A stretch of DNA of 64,000 bases from Lacrimispora sinapis (GTDB lineage Bacteria > Bacillota > Clostridia > Lachnospirales > Lachnospiraceae), in NCBI RefSeq assembly GCF_043633585.1, contig NZ_CP141832.1, positions 1,922,001 through 1,986,000 of the forward strand. Reading direction: 5' to 3'. Shown one piece after another: positions 24,838 to 33,976 of this stretch; positions within the stretch are counted from its first letter, which is position 1; each line of letters begins with the position of its first letter. The notes under the pieces were generated by a model. That model was not told where the DNA came from and did not search any database. It worked only from the letters and a program-made list of their open reading frames with translations. The position numbers and the translations under genes are program-made.

Positions 24838-27102
24838 CTAAGACTGTGGTCTTGCCGTAACCGGGAATGACCGATAGGTTGGCCGCCCGTCTACAACCGC
24901 AGCCACCTTATACTGATATTCCACATCTGCATTCAAGCCTTTGTCCTGATAGGTCAGCACATTTCCCTCTACGGTTGCCACCGCTTCATACTCTCTTCCG
25001 GATTCTGCCCGGTAGATCTCATAGCCGGATACTTTATGACCATACTTACCGTCACTTGCTGCACTCCATTTCAGCCGGATGGTGTGATTTTTTTGACCTT
25101 TGGCCGTAATTTCCGGTACTTTTATACCAGAAGATAACAAATAGCTCAAATTTGCAGGCTGATTATAAGCGGTATTCTGCCATGCCACGCCTTCCGCATA
25201 AGACCGGTCTGTCAAAAGACATGGAATCCGGTAAGCGGTCTCAATGGGTGTGCTGTAAATTCTTATTTTATTTTTATTTTTGGCATCCCGGACAATTATC
25301 TCTTCCCTCCAGTCGCCGATTAAATCAGCCACCAGTCCGGCATTTGCTTTTGACCCATTGTTGAGCTTCGTTCCGTTCATCTGAAGAAGAATATCTGTTT
25401 TCTGATTTTCATAATCCCATTTCTGGACCTGGGGAACCAACTGAGAGGAATCATTGGAATCAAACAGTTCCATCAAAAGATCGCCATCCCAGAAGATGGA
25501 AAAATTCTGGCTTGGCCTGACTCCTTCTCTGTATATCTGCTCTCCTCTTGCATTGTAGGTAATTGCCTTTACGGCTGCCCACATTTCTGCTCCAGGATAT
25601 CTTGGGTCGATATCCGCGGCGATACCACGGCCGGTATCCTTTCCGTAATTATATCCCCAAAGAATCCGCCCGGTTTCCGCATCGTGAAGTTCTATATGGT
25701 ATTGCGCCTTTTTGTCCTCATGCACCTGAAATACTTCCAGCTTTCCGTCATCATTCCAGTCGCTGACATGCATGGCGTCTCCGTGCCCCAGTCCAGTGGT
25801 ATATTTAGGCGTACCGTTATCATCCAGTGTCAGGGAACCGTAAATGATTTCATCCCTCCCATCTCCGTCTACATCGTTGACAGACAGATTATGGTTTCCC
25901 TGACCTGCAAACCGGTCTCCCGTCGGTACATCAAAAACCCACTTTTGAGTCAGTTTTCCATGCTTCAAGTCCCAGGCGGCAATGGCTGTTCGTCCGTAGT
26001 ACCCGCGGCAAAATACAGCGCTTGGCGTTGTTCCGTCAAGATATGCGGTTGCAGCAAGAAAACGGTCCGCACGGTTTGCATAACCCGCAGGCTCCGGGTT
26101 TCCTTTGCTGTCCAGTCCCCACATGGAGGTATCCCAGGTTCCGGTTTTTTCGTTATAGATTCCACGGGAAGGAACATAGGCAGTAGTATCTATGATTTTG
26201 CCGGTTTTTCCATCAAATGCGGTCAGATATTCATCCCCGTTTACAATGCGTCCGATTCTTCCTTTGGAACTGCGGAAATCATATTTTTTACTGATTTTAT
26301 GGGTAGGAAGTGCTGCAGCATTCACCGCTCCAACATGTCCCGTTTCCCTTAAAACACCATTTACATTCTGATAAGCCGTAGAACCGTCAGCCGTTTTGCA
26401 GATCAGTTCTGCACAGCCATCCCCATCGTAGTCCCAAACCTGGAACTGGGTGTAATGGGCACCGGAACGTATATTGACCCCTAAATCGATTCTCCACAGC
26501 AGCTTGGCTGCTCCGGTGCTTGTATCAAGATCATATCCATCGATAATAGTCGTTCCTGTATAACCGTCTTTTGAGTTATCCTGTGCATTATCGGGATACC
26601 ATTTTACGACCAATTCCAACTGTCCGTCTCCATCCAAATCCCCAACAGACATATCATTTGCCGTATAATCCGTGACCGTACCATCCGGCATTACCTGCTT
26701 ATCCGGTGCCTGAAGATTCACCTCCAAATACTCTTTATTCCATGCAAGTGCCGTTTGACCTATTTTATGGCTGCCCCTGTTGTCTGCCACATCATACCGG
26801 TCTCCCCCGTTTCCGTCCTTGTCTAAGAAATTAGTATTGGTTCCCCGGTAAATTTCCCGGCCATTCCGTTTCAGGATAAAAAATGCTGATGGTCCGTCTT
26901 CCTGGTAAAACCGCCAGCTTACGAAGACTCCCTGATCTGTTTCCAAAGCGGTCAATGCCCGGTCTGAAGGATTGACTCCTTCGTACTTCTGTCCAGTCAA
27001 AGAACTTTTTGCTTCTGCCGTTTGCACCCATGATACTCCAGCCATAAGAAAAACACTGGCAAATACAAACAGCCCCCGTTTTAACTTTGTTCTTAGAAAC
27101 AT
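24838..27102 (-). CDS. Secreted rhamnogalacturonan lyase, polysaccharide lyase family 11
   Basis: 754 residues. Signal peptide with likely cleavage after TAEA (residue 31). An N-terminal beta domain leads to the eight-bladed catalytic propeller of YesW/YesX-type enzymes, with repeated acidic calcium loops: DLDGDG (155-160), DYDGDG (224-229), DVDGDG and DWNDDG. A C-terminal fibronectin type III domain (last 90 residues, DGKYGHKVSGYEIYR) may bind carbohydrate or act as spacer. It cleaves the rhamnose-galacturonate backbone of pectin outside the cell. No sortase or S-layer anchor is visible. ATG at 27102 with GGAGGGGG upstream. It stands alone among housekeeping genes. Confidence 0.93.
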   Translation of the reverse strand: MFLRTKLKRGLFVFASVFLMAGVSWVQTAEAKSSLTGQKYEGVNPSDRALTALETDQGVFVSWRFYQEDGPSAFFILKRNGREIYRGTNTNFLDKDGNGGDRYDVADNRGSHKIGQTALAWNKEYLEVNLQAPDKQVMPDGTVTDYTANDMSVGDLDGDGQLELVVKWYPDNAQDNSKDGYTGTTIIDGYDLDTSTGAAKLLWRIDLGVNIRSGAHYTQFQVWDYDGDGCAELICKTADGSTAYQNVNGVLRETGHVGAVNAAALPTHKISKKYDFRSSKGRIGRIVNGDEYLTAFDGKTGKIIDTTAYVPSRGIYNEKTGTWDTSMWGLDSKGNPEPAGYANRADRFLAATAYLDGTTPSAVFCRGYYGRTAIAAWDLKHGKLTQKWVFDVPTGDRFAGQGNHNLSVNDVDGDGRDEIIYGSLTLDDNGTPKYTTGLGHGDAMHVSDWNDDGKLEVFQVHEDKKAQYHIELHDAETGRILWGYNYGKDTGRGIAADIDPRYPGAEMWAAVKAITYNARGEQIYREGVRPSQNFSIFWDGDLLMELFDSNDSSQLVPQVQKWDYENQKTDILLQMNGTKLNNGSKANAGLVADLIGDWREEIIVRDAKNKNKIRIYSTPIETAYRIPCLLTDRSYAEGVAWQNTAYNQPANLSYLLSSGIKVPEITAKGQKNHTIRLKWSAASDGKYGHKVSGYEIYRAESGREYEAVATVEGNVLTYQDKGLNADVEYQYKVAAVVDGRPTYRSFPVTARPQS

Positions 27103-27166
27103 GTGTTTCCCCCTCCATTTTTTTATTTTAACCCCTTCCCCAGTATCTCCTTTCTGTTATTGGGAA

Positions 27167-27180
27167 ATGGGAATTCCCAT
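27167..27180. promoter_or_regulatory. Palindrome at the lyase start site, candidate operator
   Basis: ATGGGAATTCCCAT, a perfect 14-bp palindrome, begins 4 bases downstream of the predicted -10 box, over the expected transcription start. A repressor site is inference. Confidence 0.5.
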
Positions 27181-27184
27181 AAAG

Positions 27185-27214
27185 ATTTTAGCATTAGCAC
27201 AAATTAGTTGTAAA
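27185..27214 (-). promoter_or_regulatory. Sigma-A promoter of the rhamnogalacturonan lyase gene
   Basis: Minus strand TTTACA, 18 bases, TAAAAT; 5' leader about 75 bases. The 330-base gap between the lyase and livF contains this promoter, the palindrome and the livF terminator; the AT-rich middle (about 27225-27335) shows nothing else clear. Confidence 0.6.
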
Positions 27215-27342
27215 CAATCATTTTATAACATAATAAACCTGCCTGAATCACTGGGATTTAAGTGGCCTGTTATCATAATATTATATAAATATGATATTTG
27301 TTAATGTTCCTTTATTGTGTATTTTCATGAATTCTGAGGGAG

Positions 27343-27400
27343 AAACAAAAAATCCCTGTAGCTTGCAGTAAGGTTTTCACCAACTTGCAAGCTGCAGGGA
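27343..27400 (-). terminator. Strong terminator after the liv operon
   Basis: TCCCTGCAGCTTGCA pairs with TGCAAGCTACAGGGA (15 bp, one G-U or mismatch), followed by TTTTTTG on the minus strand. It insulates the lyase from liv transcription. Confidence 0.92.
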
Positions 27401-27432
27401 ACTGATTCTTTCATTCCGTATCCAAACACTTT

Positions 27433-28143
27433 TTATTCACTTAAATAAGCCTTCTTTACAGAGTCATTATTCATAAGCTCCTTGGCATCACCGCTTAATA
27501 CGATTTCTCCTGTTTCCAGAACATAGGCACGGTTAGCGATGGACAAAGCCTTTTTCGCATTCTGTTCCACCAGAAGTACGGTGGTTCCTGACTTATTGAT
27601 TTCCTGAATGATATCAAAAATTTCACTGACATAAATCGGAGAAAGCCCCATAGACGGCTCATCAAGTACGATTACTTTTGGATGGCTCATCAATGCCCGT
27701 CCCATGGCTAACATCTGCTGTTCCCCTCCGCTCAAGGTTCCTGCCGGCTGGTTTTTCCGTTCCAGAAGCCTTGGAAAGCGCTTGTATATCATCTGCAGCG
27801 TTTCTTCAATTTCATTTTTATCCCGTCTTGTATAAGCACCGAGTTTTAGATTCTCATAAACACTCAGGGACGCAAATACACGGCGCCCCTCTGGGACATG
27901 GGCCATTCCCATTCCTACGATTTTATCTCCACGTATCTTCGTAATATCGTGTCCGTCAAACTGAATGGTACCGGAAGCCGCTTTTAAAAGACCGGTTATA
28001 GTATGAAGAGTCGTTGTCTTTCCTGCACCGTTGGCACCGATCAAAGCAACGATCTCCCCTTCGTTCACTTCAAAGGAAATATCTTTAAGCGCCTTAATGA
28101 CGCCATAATATACTTCCAGATTCTTCACTTCAAGTATTGCCAT
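27433..28143 (-). CDS. livF: Branched-chain amino acid ABC transporter ATP-binding protein LivF
   Basis: 236 residues. Walker A GANGAGKTT, signature LSGGEQQMLAMGRAL, Walker B VIVLDEPSMGLSP. The short form without the extra C-terminal segment fits LivF. Last gene of the livJ-H-M-G-F set. Confidence 0.94.
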   Translation of the reverse strand: MAILEVKNLEVYYGVIKALKDISFEVNEGEIVALIGANGAGKTTTLHTITGLLKAASGTIQFDGHDITKIRGDKIVGMGMAHVPEGRRVFASLSVYENLKLGAYTRRDKNEIEETLQMIYKRFPRLLERKNQPAGTLSGGEQQMLAMGRALMSHPKVIVLDEPSMGLSPIYVSEIFDIIQEINKSGTTVLLVEQNAKKALSIANRAYVLETGEIVLSGDAKELMNNDSVKKAYLSE

Positions 28144-28156
28144 GTCTTAAGCCTCC

Positions 28157-28915
28157 TTATTCTCCCAAATATGCCTTGATGACTTCCGGGTCATTTAACA
28201 CATCTGCCGTCTTTCCCTGGATAAGAACCTGGCCGAAATTCAAAACAGTCAGCCGCTCACAGATGCCGGAGACAAGTTTCATATCGTGTTCAATCAGCAA
28301 AATAGTCATATCGAAATTATCCCGGACAAAGCGGATGGTATCCATAAGCTCTGTTGTCTCATTGGGATTCATTCCTGCCGCAGGCTCATCAAGAAGCAAA
28401 AGCTTGGGACCGGTTGCAAGGGCACGGGCAATCTCCAGCTTTCTCTGCTTTCCATAAGGAAGATTGGAGGCAAGGATGTCCTTTTCCTTATCCAGGTCAA
28501 ACACCTTCAGAAGCTCAATGGCTTTTTCGTCCATCTCCCTTTCTACTTTATAATACTTGGGCAAGCGGAGAATTCCGGCGATTGTGGAATAAGTATTCTG
28601 GTTATGAAGTCCGGTTTTTACATTATCCAGCACCGTCAATTCCTTAAACAACCGGATATTCTGAAACGTTCTGGCAATTCCGGACCGGTTGATATCCACC
28701 GTTTTTTTGCCTGTTATATTCTCCCCGTCAAGCAGAATGGTTCCTGCATTGGGTTTGTATACTCCGGTCAAAAGGTTAAAGATGGTAGTCTTACCGGCTC
28801 CATTGGGACCAATGAGACCATATAACTGTCCTTTTTCAATGGTAATACTGAAATTATCTACGGCACGCAATCCACCGAAGGAGATTCCAAGATTTTTAAT
28901 TTCCAGCAAAGCCAT
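28157..28915 (-). CDS. livG: Branched-chain amino acid ABC transporter ATP-binding protein LivG
   Basis: 252 residues. Walker A GPNGAGKTT, signature PYGKQRKLEIARAL in place of LSGGQ, as is usual for LivG, and LLLDEPAAGMNP. Its C-terminal IKAYLGE is typical. Starts two bases after livM. Confidence 0.94.
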   Translation of the reverse strand: MALLEIKNLGISFGGLRAVDNFSITIEKGQLYGLIGPNGAGKTTIFNLLTGVYKPNAGTILLDGENITGKKTVDINRSGIARTFQNIRLFKELTVLDNVKTGLHNQNTYSTIAGILRLPKYYKVEREMDEKAIELLKVFDLDKEKDILASNLPYGKQRKLEIARALATGPKLLLLDEPAAGMNPNETTELMDTIRFVRDNFDMTILLIEHDMKLVSGICERLTVLNFGQVLIQGKTADVLNDPEVIKAYLGE

Positions 28916-28917
28916 GG

Positions 28918-29994
28918 TTACACCCTCTCTCTTTCTGTCCTGTTCTTATGAAAATAACGTTTTCTGAAGTCAATCAGCTTAGGACTCCAGTTAAATATCA
29001 TCATGACAATGAGAACGATGGCGTAAATCAGCATTCGGTAGGTATTTAATCCTCTTAACAATTCCGGAAGCAGAGTCAGAATTACTGCAGCAATCATAGA
29101 TCCCCGGATATTACCGATACCGCCAAGAACTACAAACACCAGGATCATAATGGACTGGTTATACCCAAAGTTCTTCTGGGTTGCAGTAAGTGACGACAAG
29201 TTATGGGAATACAATACTCCGGCAACTCCAGCCAGCGAAGCCGATATGGTAAATGCCATCAGTTTATATTTCGTAATGTTAATGCCAATGGACTCTGCCG
29301 CAATACGGTTATCGCGAACGGACATGATTGCACGTCCGGATCTGGAATGAATCAAGTTCAGCACAATAAATAAAGTGACCAGAATAAGAATCACCCCCAC
29401 CAGGAAGGTGGAATTCTTTGGAGTTCCGGTAATTCCCTGGGCTCCGTTTAAAATCACGATTCCATCCTTATCCAGGTTCAGTGCCATGGCATTTTTCATG
29501 GAAAAATGCAGACCGCTAGAATCTTTGCCGATATAAACAACATTCACCACATTTTTAATAATTTCCCCAAAAGCCAGCGTAACGATGGCCAAATAGTCGC
29601 CACGCAGCCTTAATACCGGGATTCCTACGATAATTCCGGCAGCCGCAGCCGCAGCTGCACCAATAAGGATCGCAAGGAAAAAACGAAAGCCGTCATTCGG
29701 TATGGTCTCAAGCATGGAGATGGAAAACAGGGCACTGGAAAATGCACCCACACACATAAAGCCGGCATGTCCCAGACTCAGCTCTCCAAGAATTCCTACG
29801 GTTAAATTTAATGAAATTGCCATGATGGTATAAATACAGAGCGGTACCAGGAGCCCTTTCATCAGACTGCTGACCTGACCTGCATTGATAAGAATCTGCA
29901 CAAGAATGAACGCTGCGATCACGATTCCATAAGTGATGATATTACTTTTTAAAGTTTTACTCAGACGAAAACTTGCTTTATTACTCTTTTCCAT
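28918..29994 (-). CDS. livM: Branched-chain amino acid ABC transporter permease LivM
   Basis: About 358 residues, eight or more hydrophobic segments, with GELSLGHAGFMCVGAF and LRGDYLAIVTLAFGEI, the LivM signatures. ATG at 29994 with AGGTGGAG upstream; a GTG three codons earlier directly abuts the livH stop. Confidence 0.93.
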   Translation of the reverse strand: MEKSNKASFRLSKTLKSNIITYGIVIAAFILVQILINAGQVSSLMKGLLVPLCIYTIMAISLNLTVGILGELSLGHAGFMCVGAFSSALFSISMLETIPNDGFRFFLAILIGAAAAAAAGIIVGIPVLRLRGDYLAIVTLAFGEIIKNVVNVVYIGKDSSGLHFSMKNAMALNLDKDGIVILNGAQGITGTPKNSTFLVGVILILVTLFIVLNLIHSRSGRAIMSVRDNRIAAESIGINITKYKLMAFTISASLAGVAGVLYSHNLSSLTATQKNFGYNQSIMILVFVVLGGIGNIRGSMIAAVILTLLPELLRGLNTYRMLIYAIVLIVMMIFNWSPKLIDFRKRYFHKNRTERERV

Positions 29995-30003
29995 ATGCTC
30001 CAC

Positions 30004-30888
30004 CTATACTTTCTCGCTAATCTTCTTGCCCAAAATTCCCGTCGGTTTTACAAGAAGAACAACAATAAGAACTCCAAATACGATGGCATCAGACAACTGG
30101 GAGGAAATATAAGCTTTGCTTAGATTTTCAATAACCCCCAGCAGAATTCCTCCGATTAAAGCTCCAGGTATTGAACCGATTCCACCGAATACAGCGGCTA
30201 CGAATGCCTTAATGCCTGGCATGGATCCGGTATAGGGGGTTAAAGTCGGATATGCAGAACATAAAAGGGCACCTGCAACGGCAGCCAGAGCAGAACCGAT
30301 TGCAAACGTAAGTGCAATGGTACCGTCCACATTGATTCCCATTAACTGGGCAGCTCCTTTATCTTCTGATACCGCTAACATGGCCTGTCCGGCTCTTGTT
30401 TTTTTAATAAATGTGGTCAAACCGATCATAATAACAACACAGCTGATGATCGTAACAATTGTCTCTCCGGAAATAGTCAGTTTTCCTTCTGCCAGCTTCA
30501 GTGCCGGAATTGTTACGACTGATGTAAAGGACTTGGGATTGGAACCGAAAACAAGCAGTGCGATGTTTTGAAGTAAGTAGCTCACACCGATTGCCGTAAT
30601 CAGAACTGCAAGAGGACTTGCCATACGCAAAGGACGATAAGCGACGCCCTCAATGACCACGCCCAGTACAGTACATAAAATAACCGCAAGGAGACCGCCG
30701 GCAACCGGACCTAAGCCCATCGTGCTGACGACTGTGAACACCACGTATCCTCCAATCATAATTACATCACCATGAGCAAAGTTCAGCATCTTGGCAATGC
30801 CATATACCATGGTATATCCTAAAGCAATGATTGCATAAACGCTGCCCAGGCTTATACCATTAATAAAATAGGATATGAAACTCATCAT
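30004..30888 (-). CDS. livH: Branched-chain amino acid ABC transporter permease LivH
   Basis: About 294 residues. GISLGSVYAIIALGYTMVYG and AMLNFAHGD-like KMLNFAHGDVIM are diagnostic. ATG at 30888 with AGGTG seven bases upstream. Confidence 0.94.
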   Translation of the reverse strand: MMSFISYFINGISLGSVYAIIALGYTMVYGIAKMLNFAHGDVIMIGGYVVFTVVSTMGLGPVAGGLLAVILCTVLGVVIEGVAYRPLRMASPLAVLITAIGVSYLLQNIALLVFGSNPKSFTSVVTIPALKLAEGKLTISGETIVTIISCVVIMIGLTTFIKKTRAGQAMLAVSEDKGAAQLMGINVDGTIALTFAIGSALAAVAGALLCSAYPTLTPYTGSMPGIKAFVAAVFGGIGSIPGALIGGILLGVIENLSKAYISSQLSDAIVFGVLIVVLLVKPTGILGKKISEKV

Positions 30889-30911
30889 ACCAACGCACCT
30901 CATTCGTCGTT

Positions 30912-30948
30912 TATTTTAAAAAAGAGAGTCGTCCCTTGGACGACCCTC
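30912..30948 (-). terminator. Strong hairpin terminator between the binding protein gene and livH
   Basis: GAGGGTCGTCC with GACGACTCTC around AAGG, then TTTTTT on the minus strand. Lies 36 bases after the binding-protein stop; should make its mRNA much more abundant than the permease/ATPase part. Confidence 0.9.
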
Positions 30949-30984
30949 CATTGGGTCATTTACCAAATGATATTCATTTCGTAA

Positions 30985-32175
30985 TTACATTGCAGTATAA
31001 ACACCGTTTACAATCTTAACTGCTTTTGGAGCCTTCTCCGGTTCCCCGTCGGCAGTCCATGTCATATTTTCACCGGTCAAACCGTTGATGGTGATTTCTG
31101 TCATGGATTTTTTCAGTGCATCACAGATTGCAGATGCATCCATATCCGGTGTTATAGCAGCTTTTTCAGAAGCAGCTTTGATTGCATAGATTGCATCATA
31201 AGCATCTGCCGCAAACTGGTTTGGTGTTTCTTTATATTTTTCTTTGTAGGAAGCTACAAACTTCTGAGTCAGCTCGTCTTTTGCATCCGCAGCAAAGGGA
31301 GTCAGAAGCATCACGTTCTCAGCCAAAGCTGTGTCAAAATTTTCAACATTCAAAAGTCCGTCAAGTCCGTCGCAGCCAAAGAATTCTGTCTCAAAGCCCA
31401 TTTGTTTTGCCTGAGCAAGAATGAGAGCTGCCTGTGAATAATAAATCGGGAGAAATACCAATTCAGCACCGGAATCCTGTGCTTTCTGAAGCTGTACGGA
31501 GAAGTTGGTGTTGTTATCAGCTGTAAAAGCTTCATCCGCTACCACTTCAATCCCCTGGCCTTCTGCTTCAGAAACAAACTTATCATGGATGCCGGTAGAA
31601 TAAACATCAGAGCTGTCATAAATCACAGCAACTTTGGTTGCCAGTTTATTTTCTCCAATATACTGTGCGGATGCAGCACCCTGATTGGGATCAGAGAAGC
31701 ATACACGAAACTGATTTTCAAATTTAGTACAGTCTACAGCGGAACCGGAGGGAGTGAGCTGAAACAGATTGTCTTTGTTGGACTCTGCACCTACTGCGAT
31801 ACATGGTGCGGATGTAACCGTACCAACTAATATCTGCATTCCCCAGTCTTTTAAGGTATTATAAGCATTGACCGCCTTTTCTGTATCACCTTCATCATCC
31901 TGGAAGTCATATTCAATCTTAACACCGTTAATTCCGCCGCCTTCATTGATTTCGCTGATTGCCAGTTCCGCACCATTCTTTACTGCCTGTCCGTAAATTG
32001 CTGTACTTCCGGTAATCGGGCCGATACCGCCAATTTTAAAAACAGCTTCTCCAGTTGCGTTTGACGCAGCAGCAGATGAAGATGACTCTGGAGCTTTTCC
32101 ACCGCAAGCAGTCAAAGATGCTGCCATAGCAACCGCCAAGGTAACACTTAATAACTTCTTCATAGATTTTTTCAT
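30985..32175 (-). CDS. livJ: Branched-chain amino acid-type ABC transporter substrate-binding lipoprotein
   Basis: 396 residues. Signal peptide with lipobox SLTAC (cysteine about residue 24), then a serine/alanine linker and a Periplasmic-binding-protein type 1 fold (FKIGGIGPITGSTAIYGQ). Anchored outside the membrane, it delivers Leu/Ile/Val or a related amino acid to LivHMGF; exact ligand unknown. ATG at 32175 with AGGAGG upstream; first gene of the operon. Confidence 0.93.
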   Translation of the reverse strand: MKKSMKKLLSVTLAVAMAASLTACGGKAPESSSSAAASNATGEAVFKIGGIGPITGSTAIYGQAVKNGAELAISEINEGGGINGVKIEYDFQDDEGDTEKAVNAYNTLKDWGMQILVGTVTSAPCIAVGAESNKDNLFQLTPSGSAVDCTKFENQFRVCFSDPNQGAASAQYIGENKLATKVAVIYDSSDVYSTGIHDKFVSEAEGQGIEVVADEAFTADNNTNFSVQLQKAQDSGAELVFLPIYYSQAALILAQAKQMGFETEFFGCDGLDGLLNVENFDTALAENVMLLTPFAADAKDELTQKFVASYKEKYKETPNQFAADAYDAIYAIKAASEKAAITPDMDASAICDALKKSMTEITINGLTGENMTWTADGEPEKAPKAVKIVNGVYTAM

Positions 32176-32241
32176 AATCCATTCCTCCTCATGAAATGTT
32201 TTGATATATACAGTCCCTCTGACCATATATACATAGTCTTT

Positions 32242-32270
32242 ATAATAGAATGGCTTTAAAAAAATGTCAA
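32242..32270 (-). promoter_or_regulatory. Sigma-A promoter of the liv operon
   Basis: Minus strand TTGACA, 17 bases, TATTAT. The -35 is perfect. It lies in the 132-base gap after gpsA; no CodY box was verified. Confidence 0.88.
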
Positions 32271-32307
32271 CTGCTTTTGTTTTAAATATAAAAAATTCAG
32301 TTTTCTT

Positions 32308-33318
32308 TTAATTATCCCAAGGAAGATCAGAACTTTCAATTGTTTTATCCCGTAACATCAAATCTTTTACCGCTTCAGAAGCAGGCTTTCCGTTGAACAA
32401 AACTTCATTTACCTGTTCTACAATCGGCATGGAAACCTGGTATTTTCTTGATAATGCCAGTGCTGCTTTTGCAGAATACACACCTTCAACTACCATTTTT
32501 ACTTCCTCAGTGGCCTCTTCCATGGTTTTCCCCTGGCCGATGAGAATGCCTGCTCTCCGGTTTCTGCTGTGCATGCTTGCACAGGTGACAATCAAATCAC
32601 CGATTCCGGAAAGGCCGCAGAAGGTCTGGAACTTCCCGCCCATGGCAGTACCAAGCCTGGATATCTCCGTGATTCCTCTTGTAATCAAAGCTGCTTTCGT
32701 GTTATCTCCGTAACCCAGTCCATCTGCAATTCCGGCTGCAAGCGCAATAACATTTTTAAGAGAACCGCCGATTTCTATGCCCTGAATATCCGGGCTTGTG
32801 TAAACGCGGAAAACTTCATGCATAAATAACCCCTGAATATATTCGGCTGTCTTTCTGGTACGGGCACCTGCAACGCAGGTGGTAGGCAGACCTCTGCTCA
32901 CCTCTTCCGCATGACTGGGACCGGATAAAACAGCCACATCTGCCATAGGAAGTTCTTCCTCTAAAATCTCAGAAAGTGTCATAAGCGTAGACTCTTCAAT
33001 TCCCTTTGCAACATTGACCACCACCTGCCCATACCGGCAGAATGGTTTCATCTTCTGAGCGGTGGAGCGAACGTAAATGGAAGGGACCGCTGTTACCAGA
33101 ATATCCCGCCCAGTCATAGCTTCCTCAAGACTTTCTGTAAAGATCATGTCATCTGGAAGAACCAGTTCCGGAAGCGTATGATGCCTTCTGGTGGTTTTCA
33201 TCTCGGCGATCTCATCCGGAAGTGCCGACCATACTGTCACCTCATGCTTATTATTATATAGAAGAGATGCCAAAGCAATACCCCAACTCCCTGATCCAAT
33301 AACTCCAATTTTTGCCAT
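32308..33318 (-). CDS. gpsA: Glycerol-3-phosphate dehydrogenase [NAD(P)+]
   Basis: 336 residues. GSGSWGIALA nucleotide loop, SGPSHAEEV, the catalytic GSLKNVIALAAG region and CGLSGIGDLIVTC. Makes sn-glycerol-3-phosphate for phospholipids, the substrate of PlsY just upstream. ATG at 33318 with GAGGTGA five bases upstream. Confidence 0.96.
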   Translation of the reverse strand: MAKIGVIGSGSWGIALASLLYNNKHEVTVWSALPDEIAEMKTTRRHHTLPELVLPDDMIFTESLEEAMTGRDILVTAVPSIYVRSTAQKMKPFCRYGQVVVNVAKGIEESTLMTLSEILEEELPMADVAVLSGPSHAEEVSRGLPTTCVAGARTRKTAEYIQGLFMHEVFRVYTSPDIQGIEIGGSLKNVIALAAGIADGLGYGDNTKAALITRGITEISRLGTAMGGKFQTFCGLSGIGDLIVTCASMHSRNRRAGILIGQGKTMEEATEEVKMVVEGVYSAKAALALSRKYQVSMPIVEQVNEVLFNGKPASEAVKDLMLRDKTIESSDLPWDN

Positions 33319-33333
33319 TTTCTTCACCTCATT

Positions 33334-33975
33334 TTATTTTTTTTCACTGTTCAAAGAGATCTTATTCTCTGTACCACGGACAAGACGGCCGATATTGGCA
33401 CGATGGCGCCAGAATGCCAACCCGCTTATGACCGCCGCCATTATGTAAAATTCCGGCAGCAATTTTCTATCCAGTCCGTACGCTCCCATTCCAGCAAAAA
33501 GGAGCAGCCAGACAAATAGTATGACTGCAACCACCAAAGATCCCAGCGAAACGTATCTGGTAACCGCAACGATCAGTATAAAAGCAACGATACACAAAAG
33601 CGTCATCCTTAAATCTAAGGCCACAATCAGTCCGGCAGTCGCCGCAATTCCCTTGCCACCTTTGAAGTTTAAGTAAAAAGGGTAATTATGGCCTAAAATA
33701 ACCCCTAAGCCTGTATACAAAATCATCAAATACACCAGCTCCGGTCTGTTCTGGAATATGACACGGATCAGAAGACAGGGAACCAAAGATTTTAAGAAAT
33801 CTCCAAAAAAGACAATTGCTCCTGCCTTTGCCCCCATCACCCGTAAGGCATTGGTCGTGCCGGTATTTCCGCTTCCATAATTGCGAATATCAATCTCATG
33901 GGTTTTTCCGTAAAAATAGCCGGACTGTATCAAACCGAGCAGATAACCTGCCAAAAGACAGATAATTCTTTCCAT
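33334..33975 (-). CDS. plsY: Acyl-phosphate:glycerol-3-phosphate acyltransferase
   Basis: 213 residues, about five helices. Motifs GSGNTGTTNALR, GHNYPFYLNFKGGKGIA are the PlsY catalytic loops. Last helix region FWRHRANIGRLV is standard. Starts one base after the der stop. Confidence 0.96.
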   Translation of the reverse strand: MERIICLLAGYLLGLIQSGYFYGKTHEIDIRNYGSGNTGTTNALRVMGAKAGAIVFFGDFLKSLVPCLLIRVIFQNRPELVYLMILYTGLGVILGHNYPFYLNFKGGKGIAATAGLIVALDLRMTLLCIVAFILIVAVTRYVSLGSLVVAVILFVWLLLFAGMGAYGLDRKLLPEFYIMAAVISGLAFWRHRANIGRLVRGTENKISLNSEKK

Positions 33976-33976
33976 A

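Noticed and set aside
25684..26352. Open plus-strand frame of 222 codons opposite the PL11 lyase
   Set aside because: Shadow of a strong coding frame; composition is unlike a protein gene.
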